A DNA stretch of 64,000 bases, taken from positions 3,038,001-3,102,000 of the forward strand of contig NZ_CP125942.1 of NCBI RefSeq assembly GCF_039602135.1, given 5' to 3'. The notes beneath the pieces are model-generated. The model was given only the letters and a program-made list of their open reading frames with translations. It had not been told where the DNA came from and searched no databases. A program made the position numbers and the translations under genes. The stretch is from Glutamicibacter sp. B1. Its GTDB lineage: Bacteria > Actinomycetota > Actinomycetes > Actinomycetales > Micrococcaceae. Below are positions 56,860-64,000 of this stretch, piece after piece; within the stretch, counting starts at the first letter, position 1, and the number at the start of each line of letters is the position of its first letter.

Positions 56860-57549
56860 GAGAGTTCACCTGTGGGATCAAAAACCACCAGCGCCCCAGA
56901 AACGCCACTGCTGGCCCGACTGCGCCAAATGATCGTCACCGGGGTTGTTCAGCCTGGCGACTTATTGGCTGAGACGGCCCTGGCCCAAGACTTTGAGGTC
57001 AGTCGCACCCCCATCCGAGAAGCGTTAAAACAACTGGAGCGCGAAGGGTTGGTCGAAGTACGTGCCAGGGTCGGCACCTTCGTCAGGAAACCTACCCAGC
57101 GCGAAATTCACGAGATGTTCTCGCTGAAAGAAGCCTTCGAAGGATTGGCCGCAGGCCTGTTGGCCAGGCGGGGCGCGGTACCCGAGCTAGAACAGCTCAA
57201 AGAAAATGTTGCCCGCAGCCACCAGGCGGTTGAACGCGGCGATGCCGAGCTCTATTCACAATTGGTGCACGAGTTTCACAGCACCCTGGTCGCCGGGGCA
57301 GACAGCAGAAAACTGTCCGAACACTACGACCTGTTGATGAACCAGCTGGCCTACCATCGCATCGTTTCGCAGACCCTGAGTCTGCCCGGGCGCTTGCAGA
57401 ACTCTCAAGACGAGCACCAGGCAATTATCGACGCCATCAGTTCTAAGGATCCGTTGACCGCGGAGCTGGTGATGCGCAGACACGTGAATGCTTCAAGCCA
57501 ATCGGCGGCCCTGGCCGCGCTCAAAGAAGACGAAGAACACCCGGGATAG
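56854..57549 (+). CDS. GntR-family regulator with FCD domain
   Basis: The 231-residue protein has an N-terminal winged helix (about 18-85: LARLRQMIVTGVVQPGD, then LAQDFEVSRTPIREALKQLEREG and RVGTFV). A C-terminal FCD helical domain (about 95-225) has typical His/Asp metal positions (EFHSTLVAGADSRK, DEHQAIIDAI, RRHVN). FCD regulators sense organic acids or their breakdown products. It is the first gene of the right arm, and its ATG lies in an operator-like palindrome. It probably represses both arms until the substrate or an intermediate appears. Confidence 0.9.
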   Translation: MQESSPVGSKTTSAPETPLLARLRQMIVTGVVQPGDLLAETALAQDFEVSRTPIREALKQLEREGLVEVRARVGTFVRKPTQREIHEMFSLKEAFEGLAAGLLARRGAVPELEQLKENVARSHQAVERGDAELYSQLVHEFHSTLVAGADSRKLSEHYDLLMNQLAYHRIVSQTLSLPGRLQNSQDEHQAIIDAISSKDPLTAELVMRRHVNASSQSAALAALKEDEEHPG

Positions 57550-57589
57550 TCCGGCATAGTCCCACACTAGCCACGCAAAGGAATAGCAG

Positions 57590-58258
57590 ATGAATGCTCC
57601 ACTGGCCCAACCACCGCAGCTCATTGACTTGAGCAGCAGATCGACGCTTGATGACTACCAGGACGTGGCCCAAGCTATCAGTTTGCGCAAGATCTCGTGC
57701 ACGGTCGAAGAAGTTCCGCACCACGAGCTAGGTGTCATCACCCGCGCGATTGCCACCGCAGTGATTCCCAATCCTTGGCTCGGCACCGGCACCTCGCAGG
57801 ATCTGTCCGAACGGACCGAAGCGATCGCCCCCTTGCTCGCCAAGTTACTGGCAGATCGTCTGTTGGATGCCTTGGGTGGCGCAGACAAGGTAGAGGCTTT
57901 CGGCAAGGCCGCACTGGTGGGTAGCGACGGAGAACTGGAACATGCCGGAGCTTTGATCCACACGCCGTTCTTTGGCAACCTCTTGCGCGAAGCCCTCGAT
58001 GGCAGCTCGATCATCTGCTTTGTCGACGGCCGCGGTGTTCCCGGTGAAACGCTGCGTGTGCCGATGTGGCACAAGAGTGCGGCGGCGACCCGCACCCATT
58101 ACCAGACGCTCGAACTCTTCTTGTCCGATGCACCGCATGCCGGAGAAATTGCCGTCATTGCCGCGGCGTCGAGCGGACCCAGACCACATGCACGAATCGG
58201 CGATCGAACAACCGACCGCACCATCACTTCCGAAATATTGAAGGGAATCCAACTATGA
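57590..58258 (+). CDS. amino-acid-synthesis family protein (PF06684/DUF1185), copy 1
   Basis: The 222-residue protein belongs to the AA_synth family. Conserved blocks are IPNPWLGTG (near 65), EAFGKAALVGSDGELEHAGALIHTPFFGN (about 103-131) and HAGEIAVIAA (near 183). Despite the family name no amino-acid biosynthetic activity is established to my knowledge. A second copy follows with an ATGA overlap, so the two are made together and may form a hetero-oligomer. Copy 1 has an extra N-terminal segment of about 35 residues and keeps histidines at the shared EHAGALIH motif. Its role in the catabolic locus is unknown. Confidence 0.85.
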   Translation: MNAPLAQPPQLIDLSSRSTLDDYQDVAQAISLRKISCTVEEVPHHELGVITRAIATAVIPNPWLGTGTSQDLSERTEAIAPLLAKLLADRLLDALGGADKVEAFGKAALVGSDGELEHAGALIHTPFFGNLLREALDGSSIICFVDGRGVPGETLRVPMWHKSAAATRTHYQTLELFLSDAPHAGEIAVIAAASSGPRPHARIGDRTTDRTITSEILKGIQL

Positions 58259-58806
58259 ACTACCGCAAGCTAGTGACCATTGTCGAAGAGATCGCCACCG
58301 AAGGCGGACGTCCGGTAGACCCTGTAGCACGTGTAGCCATTGTCGCCGCCGTGATTGAGAATCCCTGGGCCGGCCAGGGTTTTGTTGAGGATCTGAACCC
58401 AGGAATCGATGCGGTCGCTTCGGATCTTGGTGCGTTGCTAGCCCCTCGGGTGATCGAAGCTTTGGGTGCCCCACTTGAGGCCTACGGCAAGGCGGCCATC
58501 GTCGGCCTGGATGGGGAGATCGAGCATGGATCGGCGTTGATCCATACCTTGAAGTTCGGTAATCACTTCCGCGACGCGGCTAAGGCCACGACCTTGTTGC
58601 CCGCCGTGGAAAAGCGTGGGCCGGCCGGGGTGCAGTTTGATATCCCGCTCAAGCATTTCACCGATGCCACGATCCGTTCGCATCACCAGAGCGTCGAGGT
58701 CAAGATCGCTGATGCCCCGCACGCCGGCGAAATCCTGATCGCGCTGGCCGGCGCCACCCGTGGTCGCCCGCAGGAACGTTTGGCCGCGCTGAGCACCGAG
58801 CAGTAA
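58255..58806 (+). CDS. amino-acid-synthesis family protein (PF06684/DUF1185), copy 2
   Basis: The ATG at 58255 overlaps the stop of copy 1 (ATGA) and follows AAGGGAA; a much longer in-frame ORF upstream is a shadow of copy 1. The 183-residue protein aligns with copy 1 along its length: IENPWAGQG, then EAYGKAAIVGLDGEIEHGSALIHTLKFGN, and DAPHAGEILIALA. EH and LIH histidines are kept. The pair probably arose by tandem duplication and then diverged, which suggests two distinct roles or a heterodimer. The reaction is unknown. Confidence 0.85.
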   Translation: MNYRKLVTIVEEIATEGGRPVDPVARVAIVAAVIENPWAGQGFVEDLNPGIDAVASDLGALLAPRVIEALGAPLEAYGKAAIVGLDGEIEHGSALIHTLKFGNHFRDAAKATTLLPAVEKRGPAGVQFDIPLKHFTDATIRSHHQSVEVKIADAPHAGEILIALAGATRGRPQERLAALSTEQ

Positions 58807-58845
58807 TACTGCGCACTGCGCATCACCCAAAGGAGCGAAGCACGT

Positions 58846-59598
58846 ATGACAAGCACCAAGCAGCCACCGGTTCTGCTCCTGCATGGGGTCGGATTGGACC
58901 AGAGCATGTGGGGGCCACTGCGCGAGCACCTAGGACGTGAGTCAGTGGCCCTGGACCTGCCGGGGCACGGGGCACGCCCACCGCTACGCAGTGCACAGAG
59001 CCTTGCGAGTATGGCCGCCGATGTGCTCGAACGCATTAACACCCGTGAGCCGGTGCACCTGGTGGGATTTTCACTCGGAGCACTCATCGCCCAGTATCTG
59101 GCACGTTTCGCCCCCGAGCGGGTACTAACCTTGTCCGCGGTCAACTCGGTATGCCAGCGCACCGTCGAAGAAGCCGCTGCGGTAGAGGAACGCCTAGCCA
59201 CTGCCGGCACGAATTTCGCACAGGGAGTGGACCGTGCCATCGAACGCTGGTTTCCGGCTTCGGCGAGCGCGGTGGACCCGCAACTGATCGAAGACACGCG
59301 CCAGATCATGGCGGGCAACGACCTGGAATCTTATTTGCACGCCTACGCGGTGTTCGCCCGCGGTGACCGTGAGATCGCCGGGGAACTGGCCGCGATCACC
59401 CAGCCAACACTGGCGATTACCGGCGAGCTGGATCCCGGATCGACGCCTGAAATGTCCCGCCGACTAGCCGCAGCCATCCCTAATTCGCGGCTGCGCATCG
59501 TCCCCAGCGCACGGCACATGCTTCCGGTCGAGAACCCCCTGGCCCTAGCCACGGAATTGAACAGTTTTTTCAGCGACAACGAAGGGAAACACGCATGA
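58846..59598 (+). CDS. alpha/beta hydrolase (PcaD-like)
   Basis: The 250-residue protein has an oxyanion-hole segment LLHGVGLDQSMWGPL near residue 11, the nucleophile Ser76 in GFSLGAL, Asp196 in GELDPG and His224 in ARHMLP. Size and motifs match 3-oxoadipate enol-lactonase-type hydrolases, and also amide- and ester-cleaving hydrolases of ring-cleavage routes. Its stop overlaps the aldehyde dehydrogenase start. In this locus it could hydrolyse a lactone, ester or N-formyl amide produced after ring opening. Confidence 0.87.
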   Translation: MTSTKQPPVLLLHGVGLDQSMWGPLREHLGRESVALDLPGHGARPPLRSAQSLASMAADVLERINTREPVHLVGFSLGALIAQYLARFAPERVLTLSAVNSVCQRTVEEAAAVEERLATAGTNFAQGVDRAIERWFPASASAVDPQLIEDTRQIMAGNDLESYLHAYAVFARGDREIAGELAAITQPTLAITGELDPGSTPEMSRRLAAAIPNSRLRIVPSARHMLPVENPLALATELNSFFSDNEGKHA

Positions 59599-61079
59599 GT
59601 GAGCGTTACATGCATTTCATCAATGGCGAGCACGTCGCTCCCAGCGAAGATCGTTTCTTCACCAGCACCAACCCGGCAACCCTCGACGAGCTCTACGAGG
59701 TCGCCCGCGGCAATGCCGAAGACGTGGACCGCGCCGTCAAAGCCGCCCACAAGGCCTTCACTTCCGACTCGTGGAGCGCACTGAGCGCCACCGCTCGCGG
59801 ACACCTGCTGCGCCGGCTGGGCGATCTGATCGGCGAGAACTCCGAGAAGCTGGCCCGCTACGAGTCCTTGGACAATGGCAAGTTGCTACGTGAAATGCGT
59901 GGCCAGCTGGCGACCTTGCCCGAGTACCTCTACTACTATGCCGGGTTGGCCGACAAGGTGCAGGGCTCCCAGATTCCGAGCATGAACCCGGCGATCCTGA
60001 ACTACACACAGCGCGAGGCGCTGGGTGTAGTCGGTGCGATTACTCCATGGAATTCGCCGCTGACCCTGACCACCTCGAAGATCGCCCCGGCGCTGGCCGC
60101 CGGCAATACCGTGGTGATCAAACCCAGCGAATACACCTCACGCACCGTGCTCTTACTCGCCGAGTTGGCCGACCAGGCGGGATTCCCACCGGGAGTGATC
60201 AATGTGGTCACCGGTTTCGGGGCCGAGGCCGGCGCCGCGTTGGTCTCGCATCCGCTGCTGGCCAAGATCTCCTTCACCGGTTCCACCGCTACCGGGTCGA
60301 AGATCGCTGCCGAGGCCGCCAGCCGATTCATCGGTTGCACCTTGGAGCTGGGTGGTAAAAGTCCGAACATCGTTTTTGACGATGCCAACGTGTCCAACGC
60401 AGCCATGGGTGTGGTGGCCGGAATCTACGCAGCGGCCGGGCAGACCTGTATCGCCGGCAGCCGCGTCTTTGCGCACAAGTCGGTGTACGACGAACTGCTG
60501 GAAAGAGTCACCGAACGCGCCAAGTCCATTGTTATTGGCGACCCACTCTCGGATTCCACCGAGCTGGGCCCGCTGGCCTTCGCCGACCAGCTGGAGAAGG
60601 TGTCCTCCTATGTGAAGATCGGCGCGGATGAAGGCGCCACGGTGCTTGCCGGTGGCACCTGTCCTGCGGGCTTGGAACTGCCCGGGTATTTCTTCTCCCC
60701 CACGGTCTTGACCGACGTGAACAATGACATGCGTGTGGTGCGTGAGGAAATCTTCGGCCCGGTCGCAGCGATCATGCCTTTCGAGCACGAAGACGAACTG
60801 CTATCCATGGCCAATGACACCGAGTACGGACTGGCTGCCGGGGTGTGGACGCAGAACCTGGCCCGCGCCCATCGCATGGCTCGCAAATTGGAAGCCGGCA
60901 CCGTGTGGGTCAACACCTACCGCGCCATGTCGCCGATGTCCCCACGTCAGGGCTTCAAGTCCTCGGGCGTTGGCATCGAACATGGGCTGGAATCCATGAA
61001 TGAATACACCCGGCTCAAGAGCGTCTGGATCAATACCGATGAATCCCCGGTGGCCGATCCCTTCGTGATGCGTAGCTAG
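59595..61079 (+). CDS. NAD(P)-dependent aldehyde dehydrogenase
   Basis: The 494-residue protein has catalytic Cys285 (AAAGQTCIAGSRV), Glu251 (LELGGKSPN), the NAD loop FTGSTATGSKIAAEA (near 232) and ITPWNSPLTL (near 155). Length is normal. The ATGA overlap with the hydrolase gene couples them. It probably oxidises an aldehyde released by the monooxygenase or the hydrolase, such as a ring-opened semialdehyde or succinic semialdehyde. Substrate is inferred from context only. Confidence 0.92.
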   Translation: MSERYMHFINGEHVAPSEDRFFTSTNPATLDELYEVARGNAEDVDRAVKAAHKAFTSDSWSALSATARGHLLRRLGDLIGENSEKLARYESLDNGKLLREMRGQLATLPEYLYYYAGLADKVQGSQIPSMNPAILNYTQREALGVVGAITPWNSPLTLTTSKIAPALAAGNTVVIKPSEYTSRTVLLLAELADQAGFPPGVINVVTGFGAEAGAALVSHPLLAKISFTGSTATGSKIAAEAASRFIGCTLELGGKSPNIVFDDANVSNAAMGVVAGIYAAAGQTCIAGSRVFAHKSVYDELLERVTERAKSIVIGDPLSDSTELGPLAFADQLEKVSSYVKIGADEGATVLAGGTCPAGLELPGYFFSPTVLTDVNNDMRVVREEIFGPVAAIMPFEHEDELLSMANDTEYGLAAGVWTQNLARAHRMARKLEAGTVWVNTYRAMSPMSPRQGFKSSGVGIEHGLESMNEYTRLKSVWINTDESPVADPFVMRS

Positions 61080-61093
61080 TCAAGGAGCCACCC

Positions 61094-61300
61094 ATGCCAT
61101 TGATCGACGTTTCTATCGCTAAGGGTCGCAGCCCGCAACAATTGCGTGCCCTGATCTCTGCCCTGCATCAAGCCGCCGAAGACACGGTTGATGCGGCACC
61201 GGAGAACATCACCGTGATCGTGCGCGAAATCGAACATGAGCACTGGTCCAGGACCAACCAAACCATCGCCGAACGTAATAACACCCAGGCCACTGCCTGA
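61094..61300 (+). CDS. 4-oxalocrotonate tautomerase-family protein
   Basis: The 68-residue protein starts MPLIDVSI, so Pro1 after methionine removal is the catalytic base of the 4-oxalocrotonate tautomerase family. NITVIVREIEHEHW fits the family's second half. It would move a double bond between enol and keto forms of an unsaturated acid. AGGAG precedes ATG. It lies between the aldehyde dehydrogenase and monooxygenase genes, which supports a ring-cleavage or unsaturated-acid pathway. Confidence 0.85.
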   Translation: MPLIDVSIAKGRSPQQLRALISALHQAAEDTVDAAPENITVIVREIEHEHWSRTNQTIAERNNTQATA

Positions 61301-61332
61301 GGCAAGACAGCAGCAAAGAAGGAAGGATCACC

Positions 61333-62379
61333 ATGCGCTTTTCATTGTTCATCCATATGGAACGCTACGACGACACCATCAGCCACCAAGAACACTTCGA
61401 AAATCTGGTTGAGCTGACCCAAATGGCCGAAGCTGGTGGCTTCTCCACGGTTTGGATCGGCGAACACCACTCCATGGAGTACACGGTCTCCCCAAACCCG
61501 ATCCCCCAGCTGGCCTATCTCGCTGCCAAAACCTCCACCATTCGCTTGGGCGCAGGCACCATCATCGCCCCGTTCTGGAATCCCATTAGGGCAGCAGGCG
61601 AACTGGCATTGCTCGATATCATCAGCAACGGCCGCGCAGAATTGGGCGTGGCCCGCGGTGCCTATCAGTATGAATTCGATCGGATGACCGAAGGCATGAA
61701 AGCCACCGACGGCGGGGCGGCCATGCAGGAACTGATTCCCGCGGTGAAGAAGCTCTGGGAAGGTGACTACGCGCATGATGGCGACGTTTGGCAGTTCCCG
61801 ACCTCCACGTCGGTGCCTAAGCCGCAACAGCAGCAGATTCCGGTGTGGGTCGCCGCCCGCAGCCCAGAATCGCACGATTATGCGGTAGCCAATGGTTGTC
61901 ATGTCATGGTGACCCCATTGATGAAGGGCGACGAAGAAGTCGACGACTTGGTCCAAAAGTACGAGACCGCCATCGCAGCCCACCCTGAGATTTCGCAACG
62001 CCCCGACATCATGGTGCTGCGCCACACCTATGTGCACAGTGCTGAAGAGCCCGAGGCTTGGCGTCCAGCGGCCGAAAGCATCCAAAAGTTCTACCGCACC
62101 TTCGACGCGGTCTTTGGCAACAAGGTTCAGCCGGTGAACGGCTTTATCGAACCAAGCCCCGAAGAAAAGTTTGCCGGTCGTGAAGAATTCACCCCCGAAT
62201 CCCTGCACCAAACGGCCATGATCGGCACCCCGGAGGTCGTGGTGGATCGCCTACGCCACTACGAAGAGCTCGGGGTCAGCGAATACAGCTTCTGGAGCGA
62301 CAATGCGATGAGCCATGAAGAGAAGAAGCGCTCACTGAAGCTCTTCATTGATGAAGTGGTTCCAAAGTTCGCGCAGTAG
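61333..62379 (+). CDS. luciferase-like (LLM) flavin-dependent monooxygenase
   Basis: The 348-residue protein has the bacterial-luciferase-type TIM barrel: GFSTVWIGEHHSMEYTVSPN (about 37-56), RLGAGTIIAPFWNPIRAAGE (about 73-92), GRAELGVARGAYQYEFDRMT near 102 and VWVAARSPESHDYAVANG near 172. Such enzymes use FMNH2 and oxygen to insert an oxygen atom, often opening a ring or oxidising an aldehyde. The SnoaL-flavin reductase in the divergent arm is the likely FMNH2 source. AAGGAAGG precedes ATG. It is the last gene of the right arm and is followed by a terminator. Confidence 0.9.
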   Translation: MRFSLFIHMERYDDTISHQEHFENLVELTQMAEAGGFSTVWIGEHHSMEYTVSPNPIPQLAYLAAKTSTIRLGAGTIIAPFWNPIRAAGELALLDIISNGRAELGVARGAYQYEFDRMTEGMKATDGGAAMQELIPAVKKLWEGDYAHDGDVWQFPTSTSVPKPQQQQIPVWVAARSPESHDYAVANGCHVMVTPLMKGDEEVDDLVQKYETAIAAHPEISQRPDIMVLRHTYVHSAEEPEAWRPAAESIQKFYRTFDAVFGNKVQPVNGFIEPSPEEKFAGREEFTPESLHQTAMIGTPEVVVDRLRHYEELGVSEYSFWSDNAMSHEEKKRSLKLFIDEVVPKFAQ

Positions 62380-62412
62380 TTTCTAAGCGGTCACTTTTAG
62401 CAGCTGAATATG

Positions 62413-62450
62413 TGGCGGTCGGGGTTCTTTGTTGAGAACTCTGACCGCCA
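62413..62450 (+). terminator. terminator of the catabolic right arm
   Basis: The arms TGGCGGTCGGGGTTCT and AGAACTCTGACCGCCA pair at all but a few positions. It lies 33 bases after the monooxygenase stop and ends 19 bases before the acetyltransferase start, which argues against the longer acetyltransferase ORF. Confidence 0.65.
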
Positions 62451-62469
62451 TTATCCGTACACTGAGCAA

Positions 62470-63273
62470 ATGACCCTTTCACGTGAACGCTTGCTGGGCC
62501 TCTACGATCAGCAGCTACGCACTGACGCCGAAACTCCCAGCGCCCTGAACGTGCAACGCCTTGGCCCGTTGCGCCTGGTGACATTCGCCAATGGCCGCGG
62601 ATTTATCACCTTCCCGCACTTCACGGGGCAAGAACCAGAATCTTTGGCCCAGTTGGCACCCGAGGCGATTCAGTACTTTGCAGAGCAACCCGAGATCTTG
62701 CAGGTGGAGTTCAAAACGCGCGGGCACGACCATGCTCCGGGCCTGGATGAGGTACTGAAGGATCTGGGGTTCAGCGCCGAGCCCAGCGAGTCCATCATGA
62801 TTGGCGCCATGGAATCACTGATCAGCGGGCGTCCGGTGCCCGAGGGCGTGGAAGTTCGGCAGATTAGTAGCTCCAGTGAGATCGAAGAGATGTGTCGCAT
62901 GGTTGATCGGGCCTTTGATGAGCCCTACGACCCGGGGACCACGCAGGCGCTGATCAACCGCATGGCCAGAAAAGACGGCATGGAATTATGGGTGGCCACG
63001 AGCCACGGGCAAATGGTCGGGGCTGGACGGTTGGAGCCGGTGGCCGACAGTGAATTTGCCGGGCTCTGGGGTGGCGGGGTGCTGGAAGAATACCGGGGGC
63101 GCGGAATCTACCGTGCGCTCACCGAGGCGCGGGCACGCAGCGCGCTGGCCGGCGGCTACCGTTATGTCCACAGCGATTCCACCGAGTATTCGCGCCCGAT
63201 CCTAGAGGCCCGGGGCCTGGTGAAAGTCTCGACCACCACGCCCTATCTTTGGCAGCGTTCGGCTAATTCCTAA
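62470..63273 (+). CDS. GNAT-family N-acetyltransferase
   Basis: From ATG 62470 the protein has 267 residues; a frame open to 62410 begins inside the terminator hairpin and is rejected. The N-terminal half is an uncharacterised extension with alpha/beta content. The C-terminal half has the GNAT acetyl-CoA motif GGGVLEEYRGRGIYRALTEA (near 200) and a typical last strand (LEARGLVKVSTTTPY). It resembles two-domain acetyltransferases of actinobacteria. Substrate unknown. It is probably not part of the preceding operon. Confidence 0.82.
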   Translation: MTLSRERLLGLYDQQLRTDAETPSALNVQRLGPLRLVTFANGRGFITFPHFTGQEPESLAQLAPEAIQYFAEQPEILQVEFKTRGHDHAPGLDEVLKDLGFSAEPSESIMIGAMESLISGRPVPEGVEVRQISSSSEIEEMCRMVDRAFDEPYDPGTTQALINRMARKDGMELWVATSHGQMVGAGRLEPVADSEFAGLWGGGVLEEYRGRGIYRALTEARARSALAGGYRYVHSDSTEYSRPILEARGLVKVSTTTPYLWQRSANS

Positions 63274-64000
63274 CCGGGGCGATCACCGCAAATTCGGCGC
63301 CACCGGGGTCGGCGAGCATGGCGGTGCGCCCAAAGAAGGAGTCATGGGGTTCGCTGATGATGCTGCCGCCCAGTTGTTGGGCCAGCGCGGCGCTCTCGTC
63401 GGTGTTGTTGACCGCAAAGTAGGTGCGCCAGCCTTCGGCAGTGTCCTGGCCGGCAACATCGTAGAGCCCGGCGGCCGCCTGCGCCCCCTGCCCCAGCGTG
63501 GAATAGCGGAACTGTGCCGAGTCGGCGACCGGGTTTAGCTCCCAGCCCAAGGCTTCGCGGTAGAACCTCGCGACGATCTCGAAGTGCTTGGTATGTAATT
63601 CGTTCCAGATGCGGTGTCCGTGGCCGCGAGACTTTTCTGGATCCTGCGGGGCAAATCCTTGCCACAGTCCCACACCTGCCCCGGCGGGATCGCCGATCAG
63701 CGCCATGGTCCCCTGTCCTGGCATCACCACGGGCTTCAGGTAGCGTTGGCCGCCGTGAAGTTTGGTGGCGAACATGGCCGAATGAATATCAGCCACCCTC
63801 AGGTAGGTCATCCACGCATCGGGCGCCGAGCCTTCAGCGTCATTGGCCACCAAACCGCAGACCGGTTCCCCTTGTAGTTGCGCCTGCTGATAGTGATCGG
63901 GTCGACTGTGGGCAACACCCTGCATCTGCCATCCGAAAAGCCTGGAATAAAACTCGATGGCACCATCAAGATCGCTAGTGAACAAGTCCACCCAGCAAGG
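63263..64000 (-). CDS. VOC (glyoxalase/bleomycin-resistance) family protein, N-terminus beyond window
   Basis: The frame is open to the right edge (residues PCWVDLFTSDLDGAIEFYS), so at least the first few residues lie outside. The visible 245 residues form two VOC half-domains: VDLFTSDLDGAIEFYSRLFGW at the start, and ELHTKHFEIVARFYREALGWELN in the second half. Such two-domain proteins bind metals or ligands in dioxygenases, glyoxalases or resistance proteins. No function can be assigned. Its end overlaps the convergent acetyltransferase gene by 11 bases. Confidence 0.85.
   Translation of the reverse strand, partial: PCWVDLFTSDLDGAIEFYSRLFGWQMQGVAHSRPDHYQQAQLQGEPVCGLVANDAEGSAPDAWMTYLRVADIHSAMFATKLHGGQRYLKPVVMPGQGTMALIGDPAGAGVGLWQGFAPQDPEKSRGHGHRIWNELHTKHFEIVARFYREALGWELNPVADSAQFRYSTLGQGAQAAAGLYDVAGQDTAEGWRTYFAVNNTDESAALAQQLGGSIISEPHDSFFGRTAMLADPGGAEFAVIAPVRN

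Noticed and set aside
58066..58254. 63-residue N-terminal extension of the second PF06684 protein
   Set aside because: It lies inside copy 1 in another frame and is arginine/histidine-rich nonsense. The ATG at 58255 has a coupled overlap and aligns with copy 1.
62410..62469. 20-residue N-terminal extension of the GNAT protein
   Set aside because: Its start lies in the terminator hairpin of the previous operon.

Overview
This 64 kb window is actinobacterial chromosomal DNA, most likely from the Arthrobacter/Glutamicibacter branch of the Micrococcaceae. The reasons are moderately high G+C, dense operons with one- to four-base start/stop overlaps, a DUF222-HNH endonuclease, an ECF41 sigma factor, a three-subunit branched-chain 2-oxoacid dehydrogenase, and likely leaderless starts. 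No rRNA, tRNA, CRISPR array, phage module or insertion sequence was recognised.

Layout. Bases 1-2029 hold a CoA-transferase/thiolase operon cut by the window edge. Bases 2280-4828 hold a membrane-protein gene broken by an apparent one-base frameshift. Next come a histidine phosphatase, a metallophosphoesterase and an orphan FabH-like synthase (4930-7582). Bases 7765-12424 form an asparagine/aspartate catabolic operon: GntR-type regulator, asparaginase II, aspartase, permease. An S9 peptidase follows. Then come two linked membrane proteins that share a repeated architecture (14660-18738), and an ECF41 sigma factor with its carboxymuconolactone-decarboxylase partner behind a near-consensus ECF41 promoter. 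The bkd operon, a hisC-type aminotransferase, a WXG-like protein with an alpha/beta-hydrolase partner, and purB run to 28830.

Bases 29751-54010 are dominated by nitrogen scavenging and molybdoenzymes. They include purine catabolism (guaD, NCS2 permease, xdhA, xdhB, xdhC) and nitrate assimilation (narK, nitrate reductase, its flavoprotein partner, nirD, nirB). Further on are a second NCS2 permease, a YdeP/FdhF-type molybdoenzyme and fdhD. NirD is encoded away from and divergently to nirB. It overlaps a previously unlisted 42-codon ORF whose peptide carries a histidine-bearing pentapeptide repeat.

Bases 54085-62379 are the most interesting part: a divergent catabolic locus under a GntR/FCD regulator. 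The left arm has a SnoaL-flavin reductase fusion, a BCCT betaine-type transporter, then fdhD and the YdeP-type enzyme. The right arm has the regulator, two tandem amino-acid-synthesis-family paralogs, an alpha/beta hydrolase, an aldehyde dehydrogenase, a 4-oxalocrotonate-type tautomerase and a luciferase-like flavin monooxygenase. The enzyme set resembles the logic of the two-component flavin monooxygenase routes that open pyridine rings (pyridine, trigonelline). With a BCCT transporter, an N-methylated heteroaromatic betaine is a reasonable guess, but the substrate is not shown by the sequence. Both divergent start codons lie inside matching 10-bp operator-like palindromes, 6-7 bases downstream of -10-like elements.

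The window ends with a GNAT acetyltransferase and a VOC (glyoxalase-like) gene that runs off the right edge. Start codons were chosen by ribosome-binding site, overlap or terminator position where these were visible.
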